Below are positions 25,375-37,881 of a DNA stretch of 64,000 nucleotides, in pieces. This DNA is from Phycisphaeraceae bacterium. Its GTDB lineage: Bacteria > Planctomycetota > Phycisphaerae > Phycisphaerales > Phycisphaeraceae. A program made the translations under genes and the position numbers. Where the stretch lies: assembly GCA_029260595.1 (NCBI GenBank), contig JAJDCY010000023.1:372001-436000 (forward strand). Direction: 5' to 3'. Below the pieces are notes generated by a model. It did no database searches. It was not told the DNA's origin and saw only the letters and a program-made list of their open reading frames with translations. The stretch's first letter is position 1. Every line of letters begins with the position of its first letter.

Positions 25375-27009
25375 TCACGGCTGCACGAACACGCCGGCGT
25401 GCTGAGCGGGCAACCGGTTGGTGCCGGGCGGCAGCCACAGGTAGATCGAATCAATCAATCGGTATGACGTGTAGCCGTGGCGCTGCGCGAAGTGGGCAAG
25501 CGGCACGTCATAGTGCGCCGGCACCATCCCGGTCATGATTGCGGCCGGCATCTCCTGGCTGATTGAGGCATCAATGTTCGTGTCGCCGACCAGTCGCAAC
25601 CGCATCTGCTGATCCAAAGGAACAAGCGGCGCGACTCTGGATGAGATGATCCCGGTGGCGAGTTGCTCGTAGATCTCACCGCCGCTTTGGAGCACGGGGA
25701 TTGGCGAGAGGGTCAGGACCTTGCCGTTGATGCCCTGTCGCTTTAGGTGATCGGCAACAAGCGAGTGATATCGCCACGACAGGTCGGGCCGCATCTCGTA
25801 GAACGTCTTGCGATGCCAGCGCGGGCCGGCGTAGCAAAGCGCGATCGACACCAAGCCGGCCCACAGCATCACCGCCCCACGCCGGTAGGGGTAGTCTGCG
25901 TACCGGATCACATACCCCACCGCGGCAGCAACCCCCAAAGCGACAAATGGGACGGCCGCATAGTAGTACTGGCCGAACGTCGGCGTGGGGATGAACGAGG
26001 TGAGCGCGGCGAGCGCGGCAGCGCCCGCGGTCAGGCGCAAGTAGAACCAATCTCGCGCCTCACGTCCCTCAGTCGGCCGACGCCGCAGCCCGAGCATGAC
26101 AGCCGGGCAGAGCAGCCCGATCGCCGCGCCCACGACGGCGAGGTTGCCCGGCTCGACCAGGAACTTGCCCATGAACATTACTTTCGGCCCGAAGGTGTTC
26201 GCGGCCCAGGGCTCGCGGTCGAGCATGTATTGAAGGTTCACCAACGGGAAGCCGAACGTGCAGAATCGGAACGATTCGGGCACCATCGCCAGCAGCGCGA
26301 TGGTTGGAATCAGCGGGACGGCTGCAGAGACGAGCAACGCCGCGGTAATTTGTAACCGTTGACGGCCAGGCCGGTGCGTCGAAAGGAGTGCTGTCACGAC
26401 AAACAGGATCAGGAACGGCGCCCACGTGATTCGCGCGCCGATCGCCAAGCCGACCAGAACACCGGCCAACGCGGCCCAGATCACAGGCCGAGTCGCACGC
26501 GTGATCGAAACAAACAGCGCCAGCGTTGCAAGCAACGCCAGTGTGATCGTGGTGTCGTGGTTCCAACCGGTGCCGCTGGTGATCAGGAACGTCTCACTGC
26601 ACACGATCATGACGACCGTAGCCAACGCGGCGAGTAGCGACCCGATCGGACGGTTAAACTGAAAAAACGCCGCGACAGCGACGGACGAGATCGCCAACCA
26701 GGAGAAGATACCCGAGACCACCCTGACCGACAGCATCAGGTCGTCTGAGAAGGTGAACATCGCCGCGTATGCGATCACCAGGTTCGGAAGGTGGAAGTAG
26801 GGGTAGTCCAGAATCGGGACCAGCCCCTCACGGGCCAACAGCGCGCCAGACGCGATGAACTGGTGCTCATCGATATGGAACCGCGCGTATTCGACCGAGT
26901 ACCACAGCGACCAGGGCATCAGCAGCGCGAGCGTGGCGAGCAGCAGCGCGAGCGCAACGATGCGGTCAGCGCGCGGGTAGGTCGTCGGCTCGGTGGTGAC
27001 AGAAGGCAT
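25375..27009 (-). CDS. Polytopic membrane glycosyltransferase-like protein (GT39/PMT superfamily)
   Basis: 544 residues with about eleven or twelve hydrophobic helices and an acidic pair in the first outer loop (FHIDEHQFIASG, D47-E48). That is the hallmark position of the PMT/ArnT/GT-C superfamily, which uses polyprenyl-phosphate sugars as donors. The loop after the pair, LDYPYFHLPNLVIAYAAM, is the putative donor site. After the last helix a soluble tail of some 130 residues follows (RWHRKTFYEMRPDLSWRYHS onward). The acceptor cannot be inferred. It is convergent with aconitase (stop codons six bases apart) and has a relative in the next gene upstream, so the two may act on related acceptors. 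Confidence 0.75.
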   Translation of the reverse strand: MPSVTTEPTTYPRADRIVALALLLATLALLMPWSLWYSVEYARFHIDEHQFIASGALLAREGLVPILDYPYFHLPNLVIAYAAMFTFSDDLMLSVRVVSGIFSWLAISSVAVAAFFQFNRPIGSLLAALATVVMIVCSETFLITSGTGWNHDTTITLALLATLALFVSITRATRPVIWAALAGVLVGLAIGARITWAPFLILFVVTALLSTHRPGRQRLQITAALLVSAAVPLIPTIALLAMVPESFRFCTFGFPLVNLQYMLDREPWAANTFGPKVMFMGKFLVEPGNLAVVGAAIGLLCPAVMLGLRRRPTEGREARDWFYLRLTAGAAALAALTSFIPTPTFGQYYYAAVPFVALGVAAAVGYVIRYADYPYRRGAVMLWAGLVSIALCYAGPRWHRKTFYEMRPDLSWRYHSLVADHLKRQGINGKVLTLSPIPVLQSGGEIYEQLATGIISSRVAPLVPLDQQMRLRLVGDTNIDASISQEMPAAIMTGMVPAHYDVPLAHFAQRHGYTSYRLIDSIYLWLPPGTNRLPAQHAGVFVQP

Positions 27010-27096
27010 CGTACCGATCCGATCGGCTCGATCGGCGTACTTCTTTGGGGGAACATCAGTCGTCGTGGCGAGTTAGGCAGCGCGGGCACGGGTGGC

Positions 27097-28905
27097 CTAC
27101 ATCTCGTCCGTCGCGGGTCGCCGTACGGCCGATAACGGTGGCGGGTCGCGATGACCGAGCACTGGCTGCCATAGCCGCCCGTCGCGCGGGAGCCACAGCA
27201 ACCAGAATGTCTGAGCGGGCCCTTCGTATCGGACGGTGTGATCGCCTTGTTCCAAGCGGAGGCGTCGGGTGTGGACGGGCTGACCGTCAATCCAAACCCG
27301 TCCGTTGGTCACCACACTTCCCGGTTGGAGGAAGTACTCGCCATCACGGACAGCGTGGAACGGGGCGGTCATGACGGCGTCGGGCTGAGCGTCCGGTCTT
27401 GCGTCGTATCGGCGGCCCCACACGTCGATGTCGCGGGCGTAGGGTTGATAATGTTCGCGCAGGAACTGCTTGAGCTCCGGGGGCAATGAGCGGTAACGCG
27501 TGTCCCGGACACTGACCGTGCAGCCAGCCTCGCGGATCGCGCTCGGGACTTCCATCTTGAGCAGCGCACCCCATGACGACTGGAGGTAACGCGGAGTGTA
27601 AAAATAGAAGTAGGCGTGCGGGCGTGTCACGGCCATGCCGCTGCTGTCGTGCACCGAATCATCGGGATCGGTCAAAGCGCCAACGGTCTGAAATAACGCG
27701 CGCTGGGTGTGATTCGGTGTCCGCATGTCCCGCTGATACAGAAACTGGTAGCGGTAGAGGTGACACGCAACAAGCAATATCGCAGCACCTGACAAGACCG
27801 ACATGACCCGGCCTGTCCAACGACCCTTGCGGTATAGAGTCACTGCTTGATCCGCACACCATACAAATCCCCGCGCTGCGAAAAGGCAGAACATCCCGGC
27901 TACCGGGACCAGGCTGTACTCGTAGGGCGCCGGCTGCACGACGAATGAAACTACACAACTCACGAACGCCATCACGAGCAAGACGTCTGGCTGCCACATG
28001 GATCGGTTGGGGAGGAATAAGCGAAGCAGCGTCGCACCCAACCCGACCGCGGCGAGCGGCAACAGCCAGGGATACGGCATCACAAGCGCATCAAGCATCG
28101 GCCGGTGCCAGCCAAACCCGGCGAAGTTTTCCTGGAACTCGATCGGCCACAGCACACACCAGCGGTAGAACGCCCACCAGCTCGACGTCAAGCTGAGATA
28201 GGTTGCGACACCAGCCCATACCGTGCCAAACCCGACGATGAACCACGCCGGCTTGCGCAACAGTCTTTCGGGATCACGACGTCGATTCCAGAACAGATCG
28301 ACCGCCAACGCGACGGCGAAGATCGACCCGTAGACCACGGCCTTTTGAGACGCCCAGCATGCCAGCCCCAGCGAGAGTCCCGACAACATGGCGGCTGCCT
28401 GATCGCCCCGCCGCTTCCCTCGGAATAGATTCAACAACGCGATCGCACCAAGAAACAACGCGAACGCCAACCCGTCCGGGCGGATCTGCAGGGCGTGGCG
28501 GATGAACGGGATGACGGACAGCAACATGATCGGCGCGATGAGCGCCCGCCACCGCAGCGTGTCGCGATCGATCCGCCATGCGCTCCACAGCGCCAATAAT
28601 ACCACCGGCCACATCGCAACCCGGAGCACCCACACGCCGGACGGGTCATCCCCGACGGCTAGCATCGGCAATGCGGATAGTTGGTAGACCAGCGGGAAGT
28701 GGTGCTCGTAGAAGTCGCGGAACGGGACGCTACCCTGCGAGACCAGCCACGCGGCATGCGCGAAGACAAACTCATCACACTCATAGCGCATGATCAGCGA
28801 CAGCCACACCGCCGCGCCGCCCAGGAACAGCAAGACGGCTACGGCAGCGGCACGGGTGTACCGCACCCAAGGCTGCGTGTCGGTCTGATTATCGCGCTGA
28901 TCCAT
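27097..28905 (-). CDS. Second polytopic glycosyltransferase-like protein with C-terminal beta domain
   Basis: About 602 residues with ten or more membrane helices. The first outer loop carries RYECDEFVFAHAAWLVSQGS (D44-E45) and RDFYEHHFPLVYQL, the same acidic-pair pattern as the neighbouring gene, so GT39/PMT-like function is likely. After the helices a soluble part ends in a short beta domain (VTNGRVWIDGQPVHTRRLRL, then GDHTVRYEGPAQTFWLLWLP) that resembles a sugar- or cap-type module. The start is uncertain: ATG at 28905 has GAGG six bases upstream and a natural N-terminus (MDQRDNQTDTQ), while ATGs at 28917 and 28938 are in frame. The first ATG of the frame (29145) overlaps gyrB and is rejected. 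Confidence 0.7.
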   Translation of the reverse strand: MDQRDNQTDTQPWVRYTRAAAVAVLLFLGGAAVWLSLIMRYECDEFVFAHAAWLVSQGSVPFRDFYEHHFPLVYQLSALPMLAVGDDPSGVWVLRVAMWPVVLLALWSAWRIDRDTLRWRALIAPIMLLSVIPFIRHALQIRPDGLAFALFLGAIALLNLFRGKRRGDQAAAMLSGLSLGLACWASQKAVVYGSIFAVALAVDLFWNRRRDPERLLRKPAWFIVGFGTVWAGVATYLSLTSSWWAFYRWCVLWPIEFQENFAGFGWHRPMLDALVMPYPWLLPLAAVGLGATLLRLFLPNRSMWQPDVLLVMAFVSCVVSFVVQPAPYEYSLVPVAGMFCLFAARGFVWCADQAVTLYRKGRWTGRVMSVLSGAAILLVACHLYRYQFLYQRDMRTPNHTQRALFQTVGALTDPDDSVHDSSGMAVTRPHAYFYFYTPRYLQSSWGALLKMEVPSAIREAGCTVSVRDTRYRSLPPELKQFLREHYQPYARDIDVWGRRYDARPDAQPDAVMTAPFHAVRDGEYFLQPGSVVTNGRVWIDGQPVHTRRLRLEQGDHTVRYEGPAQTFWLLWLPRDGRLWQPVLGHRDPPPLSAVRRPATDEM

Positions 28906-29080
28906 TTCAAGCCTCATCGATGCCACCCCGCCCTCCATCACCCCCACGACAGCTACACCTGCGCACAGGTACCGCCCGGATGCGGGCAACGCATCTGTTT
29001 CCTCATCGGCCCACCCCCTGATCGGGTGTAGCCGAATCGTCCAATGTGGGATTGAATTCGTGTCGCCGAAGCCCGGCCGG

Positions 29081-32024
<2,944 letters not shown>

Positions 32025-35000
32025 TCAGGACGGATCGTCAACGGTGCCAGCCGGCTCGGGCGGGGCATGATCGGGGCCTGGTGAGGGCGCGACCTGTGGC
32101 GCCTCGCCCGCCTCGACCGCGCTGATCTTGGCCCACAGACGCTCGGCCAACCCGTCCAATTCAGGGTCCGTCAGCGCGGTCGCCTCAGTCTCCTGCAACG
32201 CCGTCTGCGCACGATGCCAGATCGCTGCCGCCTGTTCGATATCGCCTGCACGGAACAACGCGTCGCCGAGGTGGTCGAGGATCACCGGGTACTCACCACC
32301 GAACGCCGCGCGCGACCGGCGCAACCAAGTGACCGACTCGTCGAACCGACCGAGCTTGTAGAGAACCCACCCCATCGAGTCGAGGTAGGCGGCGTTGTCC
32401 GGGTCGGCGGTAACGGCCCGCTGAATCATTTCGTGGGCGCGGTTCAATCGATCGCCACGGTCGATCCAGGCATAGCCAAGCGCATTGTTGGCCGCGGGAT
32501 GGTCCTGGTTGAGTTGTAGCAAATCACTAAGAAGCGCCTCGCTGCGTGGGTGATCGCCGCGGGCGTTGACCAGCATCGCCCACTCGAACATCAACGCCTG
32601 GGCCGACTCGGGACTCTGGCCAATCGATCGCTCATAAAGTTGATCGGCATCGTCGGGTCGGTCGGCGTCGTTAAGCGCCCGCGCCATCAGGACCACCACG
32701 GACGGGTCGTCGGGATCGGCATTGGCGAGCACGGGCTCGAGCACACCGACGGCCTGATTCGGGTTGCCGTGCCGCAGGTACAGAATCGCCAGCGCCTGGG
32801 CGCGCTCGACGCCCTCAGGTTGAAGCATCAAGAGGCGTTCGGTGCACTCGTAGACACGGCCGGCGTTGTGTGTTCGTTGAAAATGCCGCTGTGCCAGCCG
32901 CAAAGCGGCTTCGTCCATCGCGTCGTCCGCCAGCCGACCGTCGATCCACGCGCTAAGCGCGATCGGGTCGCCGCCCTGCACGACGATCTCGAACAGCCGA
33001 TCGAGCGTCGTGAGGTGTTGGACGCGCTCCGGCCAGAGCAACTCGATCAGTCGCGTCGCGGTCACGGCGGTCTTCGCGTCGTCCTCCAACCGCCGGTACA
33101 GCCGCAGCGCCATCCCCAGCGACTGCGGATCATCGTCGCGACCATTGAGAAACCCGTCGAGGAGGTCCACGGCCTCGTCCTGCCGATCGCTGCGAGCCAA
33201 TAGCCCGAGCAGCGCCTCTAACGCCGCCGCATCGTCTGCATTTTCGTCCACCAACCGCCGCAGGATTGGCTCGGCCTGGCTCGTTCGCCCGGCCGCTTCC
33301 AGTAGTTTTCCCTGCTCCAACCGCGCGACACGCGAGCGAGGGATCGCGGAGAGCATGCGGCTGACCAAGGCCTTGTACTTGCGTGGCGCATCGGGCAGTC
33401 GGCCGGAGTCGTACAGGCTGAGCAATTGCTCATACAGCGCTTCGGACCGCGGGTGCGCTTCGAGCGCACCTGAAAGCGTTTCATCGGCGCCCGTGAGGTC
33501 GCCGGTCATCAGTTGCAGTGATGCCTTCTCAATCGGCCACTCGACATTCTCAGACTGTTGCTTAATCAACTCCTCTAACAGCACCATTGCTTCGTCGCTT
33601 CGCTTGGTCTCATTGAGTAGGCGCAGCCGCAGCCGCACCACCGCTGGATCCGATCGCTCCAACAGCCCGCGTAAAACATCCTCGGCACGGCTGTACTCCC
33701 GTTGATCCAGCAGAAACCCCGCAAGGGCAACCCGCGCCGCCGACGGAGAATCTGTGACCGCACCAACCTCGGTCAATGCATCGATTGCATCATCAAGCCG
33801 ACCGAGCCGACCGAGAGCCACGGCGGAAATCAACCGCCCGATCGGGCTGGCTTGGGTTGCTTGCGGCAGCGCCTGCACACCGCCCGACACATCCTCAGGA
33901 TCGCCAACGGCGTCGAGCAGGATCGCGATGTACCGCTCGGATGCTGCCGGCAGCGCAGTGAGGATTCGAGCGGTCGCGGCAACCGCGCCATGCGCGGGCT
34001 CGCTTTCAGATGCCGCCGCGACTTCTTTCTGTATCAACAACTCGAAGCTGGCCCTGTCAGCCGGATAAGCATCAAGGTGCTTGTTGAGAAACGCACGGGC
34101 TGGTCGATCGGCCAACAGACCCGCAACGGCGACCGCGATCCCCGACTTGTTGTCGCCGCGGTCATACACCTTGAGCAATGCCCGCGCCAGGCGCTTGCGG
34201 CTAACCCCCTGCTCGGACAGGTAGGTCACCAGCCGCAGCGCGTCTTCGCCCGCACGTGTTTGGCCGACGTGCTCGAGCACCACTCGGATCGCGTCACGCG
34301 GTTGCGAGAGGCGAAGGTGCGTGTACACCAGACGGGGCACCAGCGCGCTGCGGTACGACCAGTTGCCCCCGAGTGCCTGGTTGTATGCACCCAGCGCATC
34401 GCGGGGCCGGCCCAGCCGGTGGTATGCATCCGCGACCGCGGTCCACGTCGACCCCTGCTGTTGGCTGAGCACAGCCAGCTCGCGGACCATCCGTGTTGTG
34501 CGGTTGAGTTTGGGGCTGCGCTCCAGGTAAGACGTTAGCTGCTCGACCGCGGCCAACTCGTATCCCTGCTGGATCAGCGCGTTGCCTAGGTAGTACTCGA
34601 TCAGCGGGATCAGCGCCGGGTCGTCGTGCTCACGGTCGATGCTCACCGCGTGGGCGAGCGTTGCGATCGCATCGGACCACCGGCCTTGGGATACGGCGAA
34701 TCGACCGAGCAGGAACAGGCTGTCGACGTCGCGCGGGTTCTGAGCGACGGCTTTCTCAAGAAACATCGCGCCATGCACGCGGTTGCCCGATCGGGTGTAG
34801 ATCGTCCCGAGCAGACGCAGGATCTCAAAGCTGTTGGGTGCGAGTTGCTGGGCGGACCGCAGTTGGCGGATCGCATTGAAACTCTCGCGGTTCAACCACG
34901 CCTGGCGGGCAGCCATGTATGCGCGTTGCGCGGCTAACGGAGGCTCCTCGGGCTCCGGTAGCTCACCTGTGTCTTCCGCTCTAACAGCTAGATAATCCGG

Positions 35001-35285
35001 AATAGTGATGGTTTCGAGCAAGGCCGTGAGCGACATCCTCGCGCGGTCGCCGGCTTCGCCGGTTTTGGTCGCGACGATCGATGCTTCCAGGCCAGGCGGG
35101 ATCGGGACATCGGCCGCCTTCTGGCCCAACCCGCCGCCGATGGACAACGCCCCACCCGGCCCGGCGGCGCACCCTGCGACGCTCATCACCAACACGACCC
35201 ACACCGATCGAAGTGCGATCGATCCGAGCCGCGACAACACAACCAATGGTTTTCCGCCGCCCGCCCTGACCGTCAAGATGCGCAT
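32025..35285 (-). CDS. Very large TPR-repeat lipoprotein
   Basis: 1086 residues. The N-terminus is a lipoprotein signal: basic start, hydrophobic VWVVLVMSVAG, then C39 in VAGCAAG, followed by a Gly-rich stretch. The rest is almost all tetratricopeptide helices, recognisable in units such as EILRLLGTIYTRSGNRVHGA, VDSLFLLGRFAVSQGRWSDA and HPAANNALGYAWIDRGDRLN. I estimate twenty or more repeats across the length. TPR arrays are scaffolds for protein assembly; here it would be tethered to a membrane in the periplasm. The partner is unknown. The ATG at 35285 is used because it gives the signal peptide; the frame upstream is Arg/Ser-rich. It follows hisG on the same strand after 25 bases. Confidence 0.8.
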   Translation of the reverse strand: MRILTVRAGGGKPLVVLSRLGSIALRSVWVVLVMSVAGCAAGPGGALSIGGGLGQKAADVPIPPGLEASIVATKTGEAGDRARMSLTALLETITIPDYLAVRAEDTGELPEPEEPPLAAQRAYMAARQAWLNRESFNAIRQLRSAQQLAPNSFEILRLLGTIYTRSGNRVHGAMFLEKAVAQNPRDVDSLFLLGRFAVSQGRWSDAIATLAHAVSIDREHDDPALIPLIEYYLGNALIQQGYELAAVEQLTSYLERSPKLNRTTRMVRELAVLSQQQGSTWTAVADAYHRLGRPRDALGAYNQALGGNWSYRSALVPRLVYTHLRLSQPRDAIRVVLEHVGQTRAGEDALRLVTYLSEQGVSRKRLARALLKVYDRGDNKSGIAVAVAGLLADRPARAFLNKHLDAYPADRASFELLIQKEVAAASESEPAHGAVAATARILTALPAASERYIAILLDAVGDPEDVSGGVQALPQATQASPIGRLISAVALGRLGRLDDAIDALTEVGAVTDSPSAARVALAGFLLDQREYSRAEDVLRGLLERSDPAVVRLRLRLLNETKRSDEAMVLLEELIKQQSENVEWPIEKASLQLMTGDLTGADETLSGALEAHPRSEALYEQLLSLYDSGRLPDAPRKYKALVSRMLSAIPRSRVARLEQGKLLEAAGRTSQAEPILRRLVDENADDAAALEALLGLLARSDRQDEAVDLLDGFLNGRDDDPQSLGMALRLYRRLEDDAKTAVTATRLIELLWPERVQHLTTLDRLFEIVVQGGDPIALSAWIDGRLADDAMDEAALRLAQRHFQRTHNAGRVYECTERLLMLQPEGVERAQALAILYLRHGNPNQAVGVLEPVLANADPDDPSVVVLMARALNDADRPDDADQLYERSIGQSPESAQALMFEWAMLVNARGDHPRSEALLSDLLQLNQDHPAANNALGYAWIDRGDRLNRAHEMIQRAVTADPDNAAYLDSMGWVLYKLGRFDESVTWLRRSRAAFGGEYPVILDHLGDALFRAGDIEQAAAIWHRAQTALQETEATALTDPELDGLAERLWAKISAVEAGEAPQVAPSPGPDHAPPEPAGTVDDPS

Positions 35286-35310
35286 CGGGTAAGTCCCGCT
35301 CAGTCGGCCG

Positions 35311-36213
35311 TCACGGCACGATCTTGTTGACGCTGTAGCTGATGATGGCCGTCGCGCCGGCCCGAACAAGCTGAGGGACCAACTCGCGCTCGACCCGGTC
35401 CTCAACGATGGCCTCAACGGCCACCCACTGATCATCGGCCAGCGTGTTGACGGTCGGTGATTTCTCGCTCGGCAACAATGCCAGGATCCCGTCGAGATGT
35501 TCGCGTGGGACGTTCATCTTGATCCCGACCTTCGACCGCGCCGAGATCGCTCCCTTGAGCAGCAGCACGAGGTCTTCGATTTTATTCCGCTTGGCAGCGT
35601 CGTTCCACGAGTCGTGATTAGCGATCAGCCGTGTCGTGCTCGTTAGGATTGTGTCGATGACGCGCAGGTTGTTCGCACGCAGGCTCGACCCGGTCTCCGT
35701 CACGTCGACAATCGCGGAGACGAGGCGGGCCTTGACCTCAGTCGCACCCCAACTGAACTCAACCTTCTTGATCGGGATCTCGCGCTCGGCGAAATAGCGG
35801 TTCGTCGCGTTGATCAACTCGGTCGCAATGATCCCGCCGGCCAGATCCTCAGGCCGCTGCACCGGCGACTCCTCCGGCACAGCCAACACCCACCGCACGG
35901 GTTTGCGGGTGGCCTTGGAGTAATTCAGCTCGACAACATCCTGGACGGACGACTCATTCTCAACAACCCAATCGTGCCCGGTGATCCCGATGTCGATCAC
36001 CCCGTCCTCGACGTAGCGGCTCATCTCCTGCGCCCTGAACATCACCAGAGAGAACGACGGCTCATCGATTTGCGGGAAGTACGACCGGTCGCGCGTGCTG
36101 ATCTTGTACCCGGCGCGGGAAAACAGATCGATCGTGGATTCCTGCAGGCTGCCCTTGGGCACGCCGATCCGCAGGGTTGCGCCGGTCTCGGTCGGGCGAT
36201 TCATGATTGGCAT
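35311..36213 (-). CDS. hisG: ATP phosphoribosyltransferase, long form
   Basis: 300 residues. Catalytic HisG landmarks are LRIGVPKGSLQESTIDLFSR, GVIDIGITGHDWVVENE and IVDVTETGSSLRANNLRVID, the last holding the phosphoribosyl-pyrophosphate loop. The C-terminal ACT-like regulatory domain is present (about 215-300: KVGIKMNVPREHLDGILALL, ending RAGATAIISYSVNKIVP), so this is the self-contained long form that feels histidine directly and needs no HisZ. It catalyses the first step of histidine synthesis. Two ATGs at 36213 and 36204 are possible; the first is used. No other his genes are near. It lies between the HhH-GPD-like gene and the TPR lipoprotein. Confidence 0.95.
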   Translation of the reverse strand: MPIMNRPTETGATLRIGVPKGSLQESTIDLFSRAGYKISTRDRSYFPQIDEPSFSLVMFRAQEMSRYVEDGVIDIGITGHDWVVENESSVQDVVELNYSKATRKPVRWVLAVPEESPVQRPEDLAGGIIATELINATNRYFAEREIPIKKVEFSWGATEVKARLVSAIVDVTETGSSLRANNLRVIDTILTSTTRLIANHDSWNDAAKRNKIEDLVLLLKGAISARSKVGIKMNVPREHLDGILALLPSEKSPTVNTLADDQWVAVEAIVEDRVERELVPQLVRAGATAIISYSVNKIVP

Positions 36214-36243
36214 TCCGTCATCGGGTGCGGGCGGGCGCGGGCG

Positions 36244-36957
36244 CTACCGCTTCTTGGCTGTCTTCTTGGATTTCTTCTTAACCGTTTTCTTCGCGGTCTT
36301 CTTGCTCTTCGACCCGCCGCCGGCTGCACGCTTGGGCGACGCCGGCGGGATCGGCTTACCCGCATCAGACCAGCGACGCAGCACGCCGTGTGCCTCAACC
36401 GAATCGCTGGCTTTCACCTGTCGTTCAAGGAAGGACCCGATCTCAAGAACGGTCGCATCCGGGTCCACCGCGCCCGACTTGCGCAGGAGATCGGCCAACC
36501 GGTCGTCAACAGGCACCGCGTGCCCGGCGAATCCCAAAAGCGTTACCTGCGCCGCGACGTAAGGCGGGATACCGGGCAGCGAATCGAGGTAGGCCCGGAT
36601 CTGCTTCTTCGTCGCCTCACCGAGGTGCTCGAGCTTCACCGCGTACTCACGTACATAGACCTCGTGGAGCGTTTCGAGCAACCGCAACACGCGCTCTTCG
36701 ACATTCGGGTAACGCTCGCCGATCAACGCGATCAACTCGGTCGGGTGGCTGACGCGCAGGTCGTTGAAATCAACCAGCCCGCCCATCAACCGGTCGTACG
36801 CCAGGTCGGCCTGCTTGGACGTCGCGTTCCACTGCAGGAACGACAGCACCAACTGTGTGACCGGCTCGTACTCGACCGGCGGATCCCCGCCGTGCAGGGC
36901 CTTGACCTTGCGGTACAACGTCCCAAACTTCCTAGCGAACGTGGTCTGATTCTTCAC
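36244..36957 (-). CDS. Endonuclease III/HhH-GPD-fold protein without catalytic lysine, with histone-like tail
   Basis: 237 residues. Helices and a helix-hairpin-helix match the endonuclease III family: LDSLPGIPPYVAAQVTLLGF then AVPVDDRLADLL. Aligned without gaps to E. coli Nth, the catalytic Asp is kept (D151), the nucleophilic Lys is replaced by Y133, and the two Gly of the hairpin read Gly and Pro. The protein has no cysteine at all, so no iron-sulfur cluster. The last 30 residues are KKTAKK-type repeats, very basic. It may be a monofunctional glycosylase or a DNA-binding relative that no longer cuts. It lies between rbfA and hisG on the same strand, with 12 bases after rbfA. Confidence 0.7.
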   Translation of the reverse strand: MKNQTTFARKFGTLYRKVKALHGGDPPVEYEPVTQLVLSFLQWNATSKQADLAYDRLMGGLVDFNDLRVSHPTELIALIGERYPNVEERVLRLLETLHEVYVREYAVKLEHLGEATKKQIRAYLDSLPGIPPYVAAQVTLLGFAGHAVPVDDRLADLLRKSGAVDPDATVLEIGSFLERQVKASDSVEAHGVLRRWSDAGKPIPPASPKRAAGGGSKSKKTAKKTVKKKSKKTAKKR

Positions 36958-36969
36958 GCAACCATTCCT

Positions 36970-37374
36970 TTAGCCTGTTTCGGTATCGCACAGATCACCG
37001 GCATCATCCGCGTCGTCGGCGCCTCCCTGCCCATCCGCTTCGAGCCCGCGCTGGATCGCCTCGAACACCGCGGCCTGTTTCTTGAGTGTTTCATCCAACC
37101 GAAACTCCAGGTGTGGCACGGTGCGCATCCGCAGTGACTTTCGCACCAACGAGTACACATAACCCGACGCGTGCCGCAACCCCTGGATCGTCCGTTTCTC
37201 GTATTTGTCCGGCGAGATCGACACGAACACCAGCGCCGTGTGCAGGTCGGGCGAAACGTCCACCCGTGTCACGCTCACCATCCCCGTGATCCGCGGGTCC
37301 GAGATATCGCGTGTCAGCACCGTGCTGATCGACCGCTTGAGAGTGGACTCAACTTGTTGCTTACGAAATCCCAT
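36970..37374 (-). CDS. rbfA: 30S ribosome-binding factor A
   Basis: 134 residues with the KH-like RbfA fold: ESTLKRSISTVLTRDISDPR, IGMVSVTRVDVSPDLHTALV and the C-terminal RTVPHLEFRLDETLKKQAAV. It binds 16S rRNA near helix 1 and helps the last steps of small-subunit assembly, notably in the cold. An acidic tail of Asp and Gly (about 115-134) is longer than in E. coli. It belongs to the nusA-infB-DUF503-rbfA unit, a widespread arrangement. Confidence 0.93.
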   Translation of the reverse strand: MGFRKQQVESTLKRSISTVLTRDISDPRITGMVSVTRVDVSPDLHTALVFVSISPDKYEKRTIQGLRHASGYVYSLVRKSLRMRTVPHLEFRLDETLKKQAAVFEAIQRGLEADGQGGADDADDAGDLCDTETG

Positions 37375-37420
37375 GGTCGTCCCGTCGCCGCACCGTTCAT
37401 CGCCTACCCGTAAACACTAC

Positions 37421-37717
37421 CTACCGCCCGGGCAAAATCTCCATCGTGTGATCCGACAGGGCGCACCCCCTGGCCGCACGCACTTTGCCGAGCACCTTGC
37501 CCAGCACCGCCTGGCATCGCGGCGCGGTCTGCGAAACCACCGCGATCCCCAGCACCGCCGTCCGCCGATCGTCCTGCGAAGCGACCTCCGCCACGGACAC
37601 CTGGTGCTCACGGTGCAGCCGGTCCTTCAGGCTCATCACAACGCGCCGCTTATCCTTTAACGACGCCCCCTCCCCCGCATCGATCGCCAACTCAACCTGG
37701 AGAACGCCGACCACCAT
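37421..37717 (-). CDS. DUF503 (YlxP-like) family protein
   Basis: 98 residues, matching the DUF503 pattern: VGVLQVELAIDAGEGASLKD at the N-terminus, KRRVVMSLKDRLHREHQVSV and a C-terminal strand after VLGIAVVSQTAPRCQAVLGK. The family is small, dimeric and ferredoxin-like in fold; its job is not established. In many bacteria it sits, as here, between infB and rbfA, so a link to ribosome assembly is likely by context. The start at 37717 lies about 160 bases below infB. Confidence 0.85.
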   Translation of the reverse strand: MVVGVLQVELAIDAGEGASLKDKRRVVMSLKDRLHREHQVSVAEVASQDDRRTAVLGIAVVSQTAPRCQAVLGKVLGKVRAARGCALSDHTMEILPGR

Positions 37718-37881
37718 AAGCCACCCGCTCTGCCCGGCTGAACTCGCTCACCGATCCGCATCCACCCGCGGGGAAAGCACTCTCAATGGCGAGGTGATCT
37801 GTGATCCAGTCCGCACCCGACCGGCCGACGCCCAAGCCCGTACGCCGCTCTGAAAGGGCACGAACCGATTCTCTTACGCGG

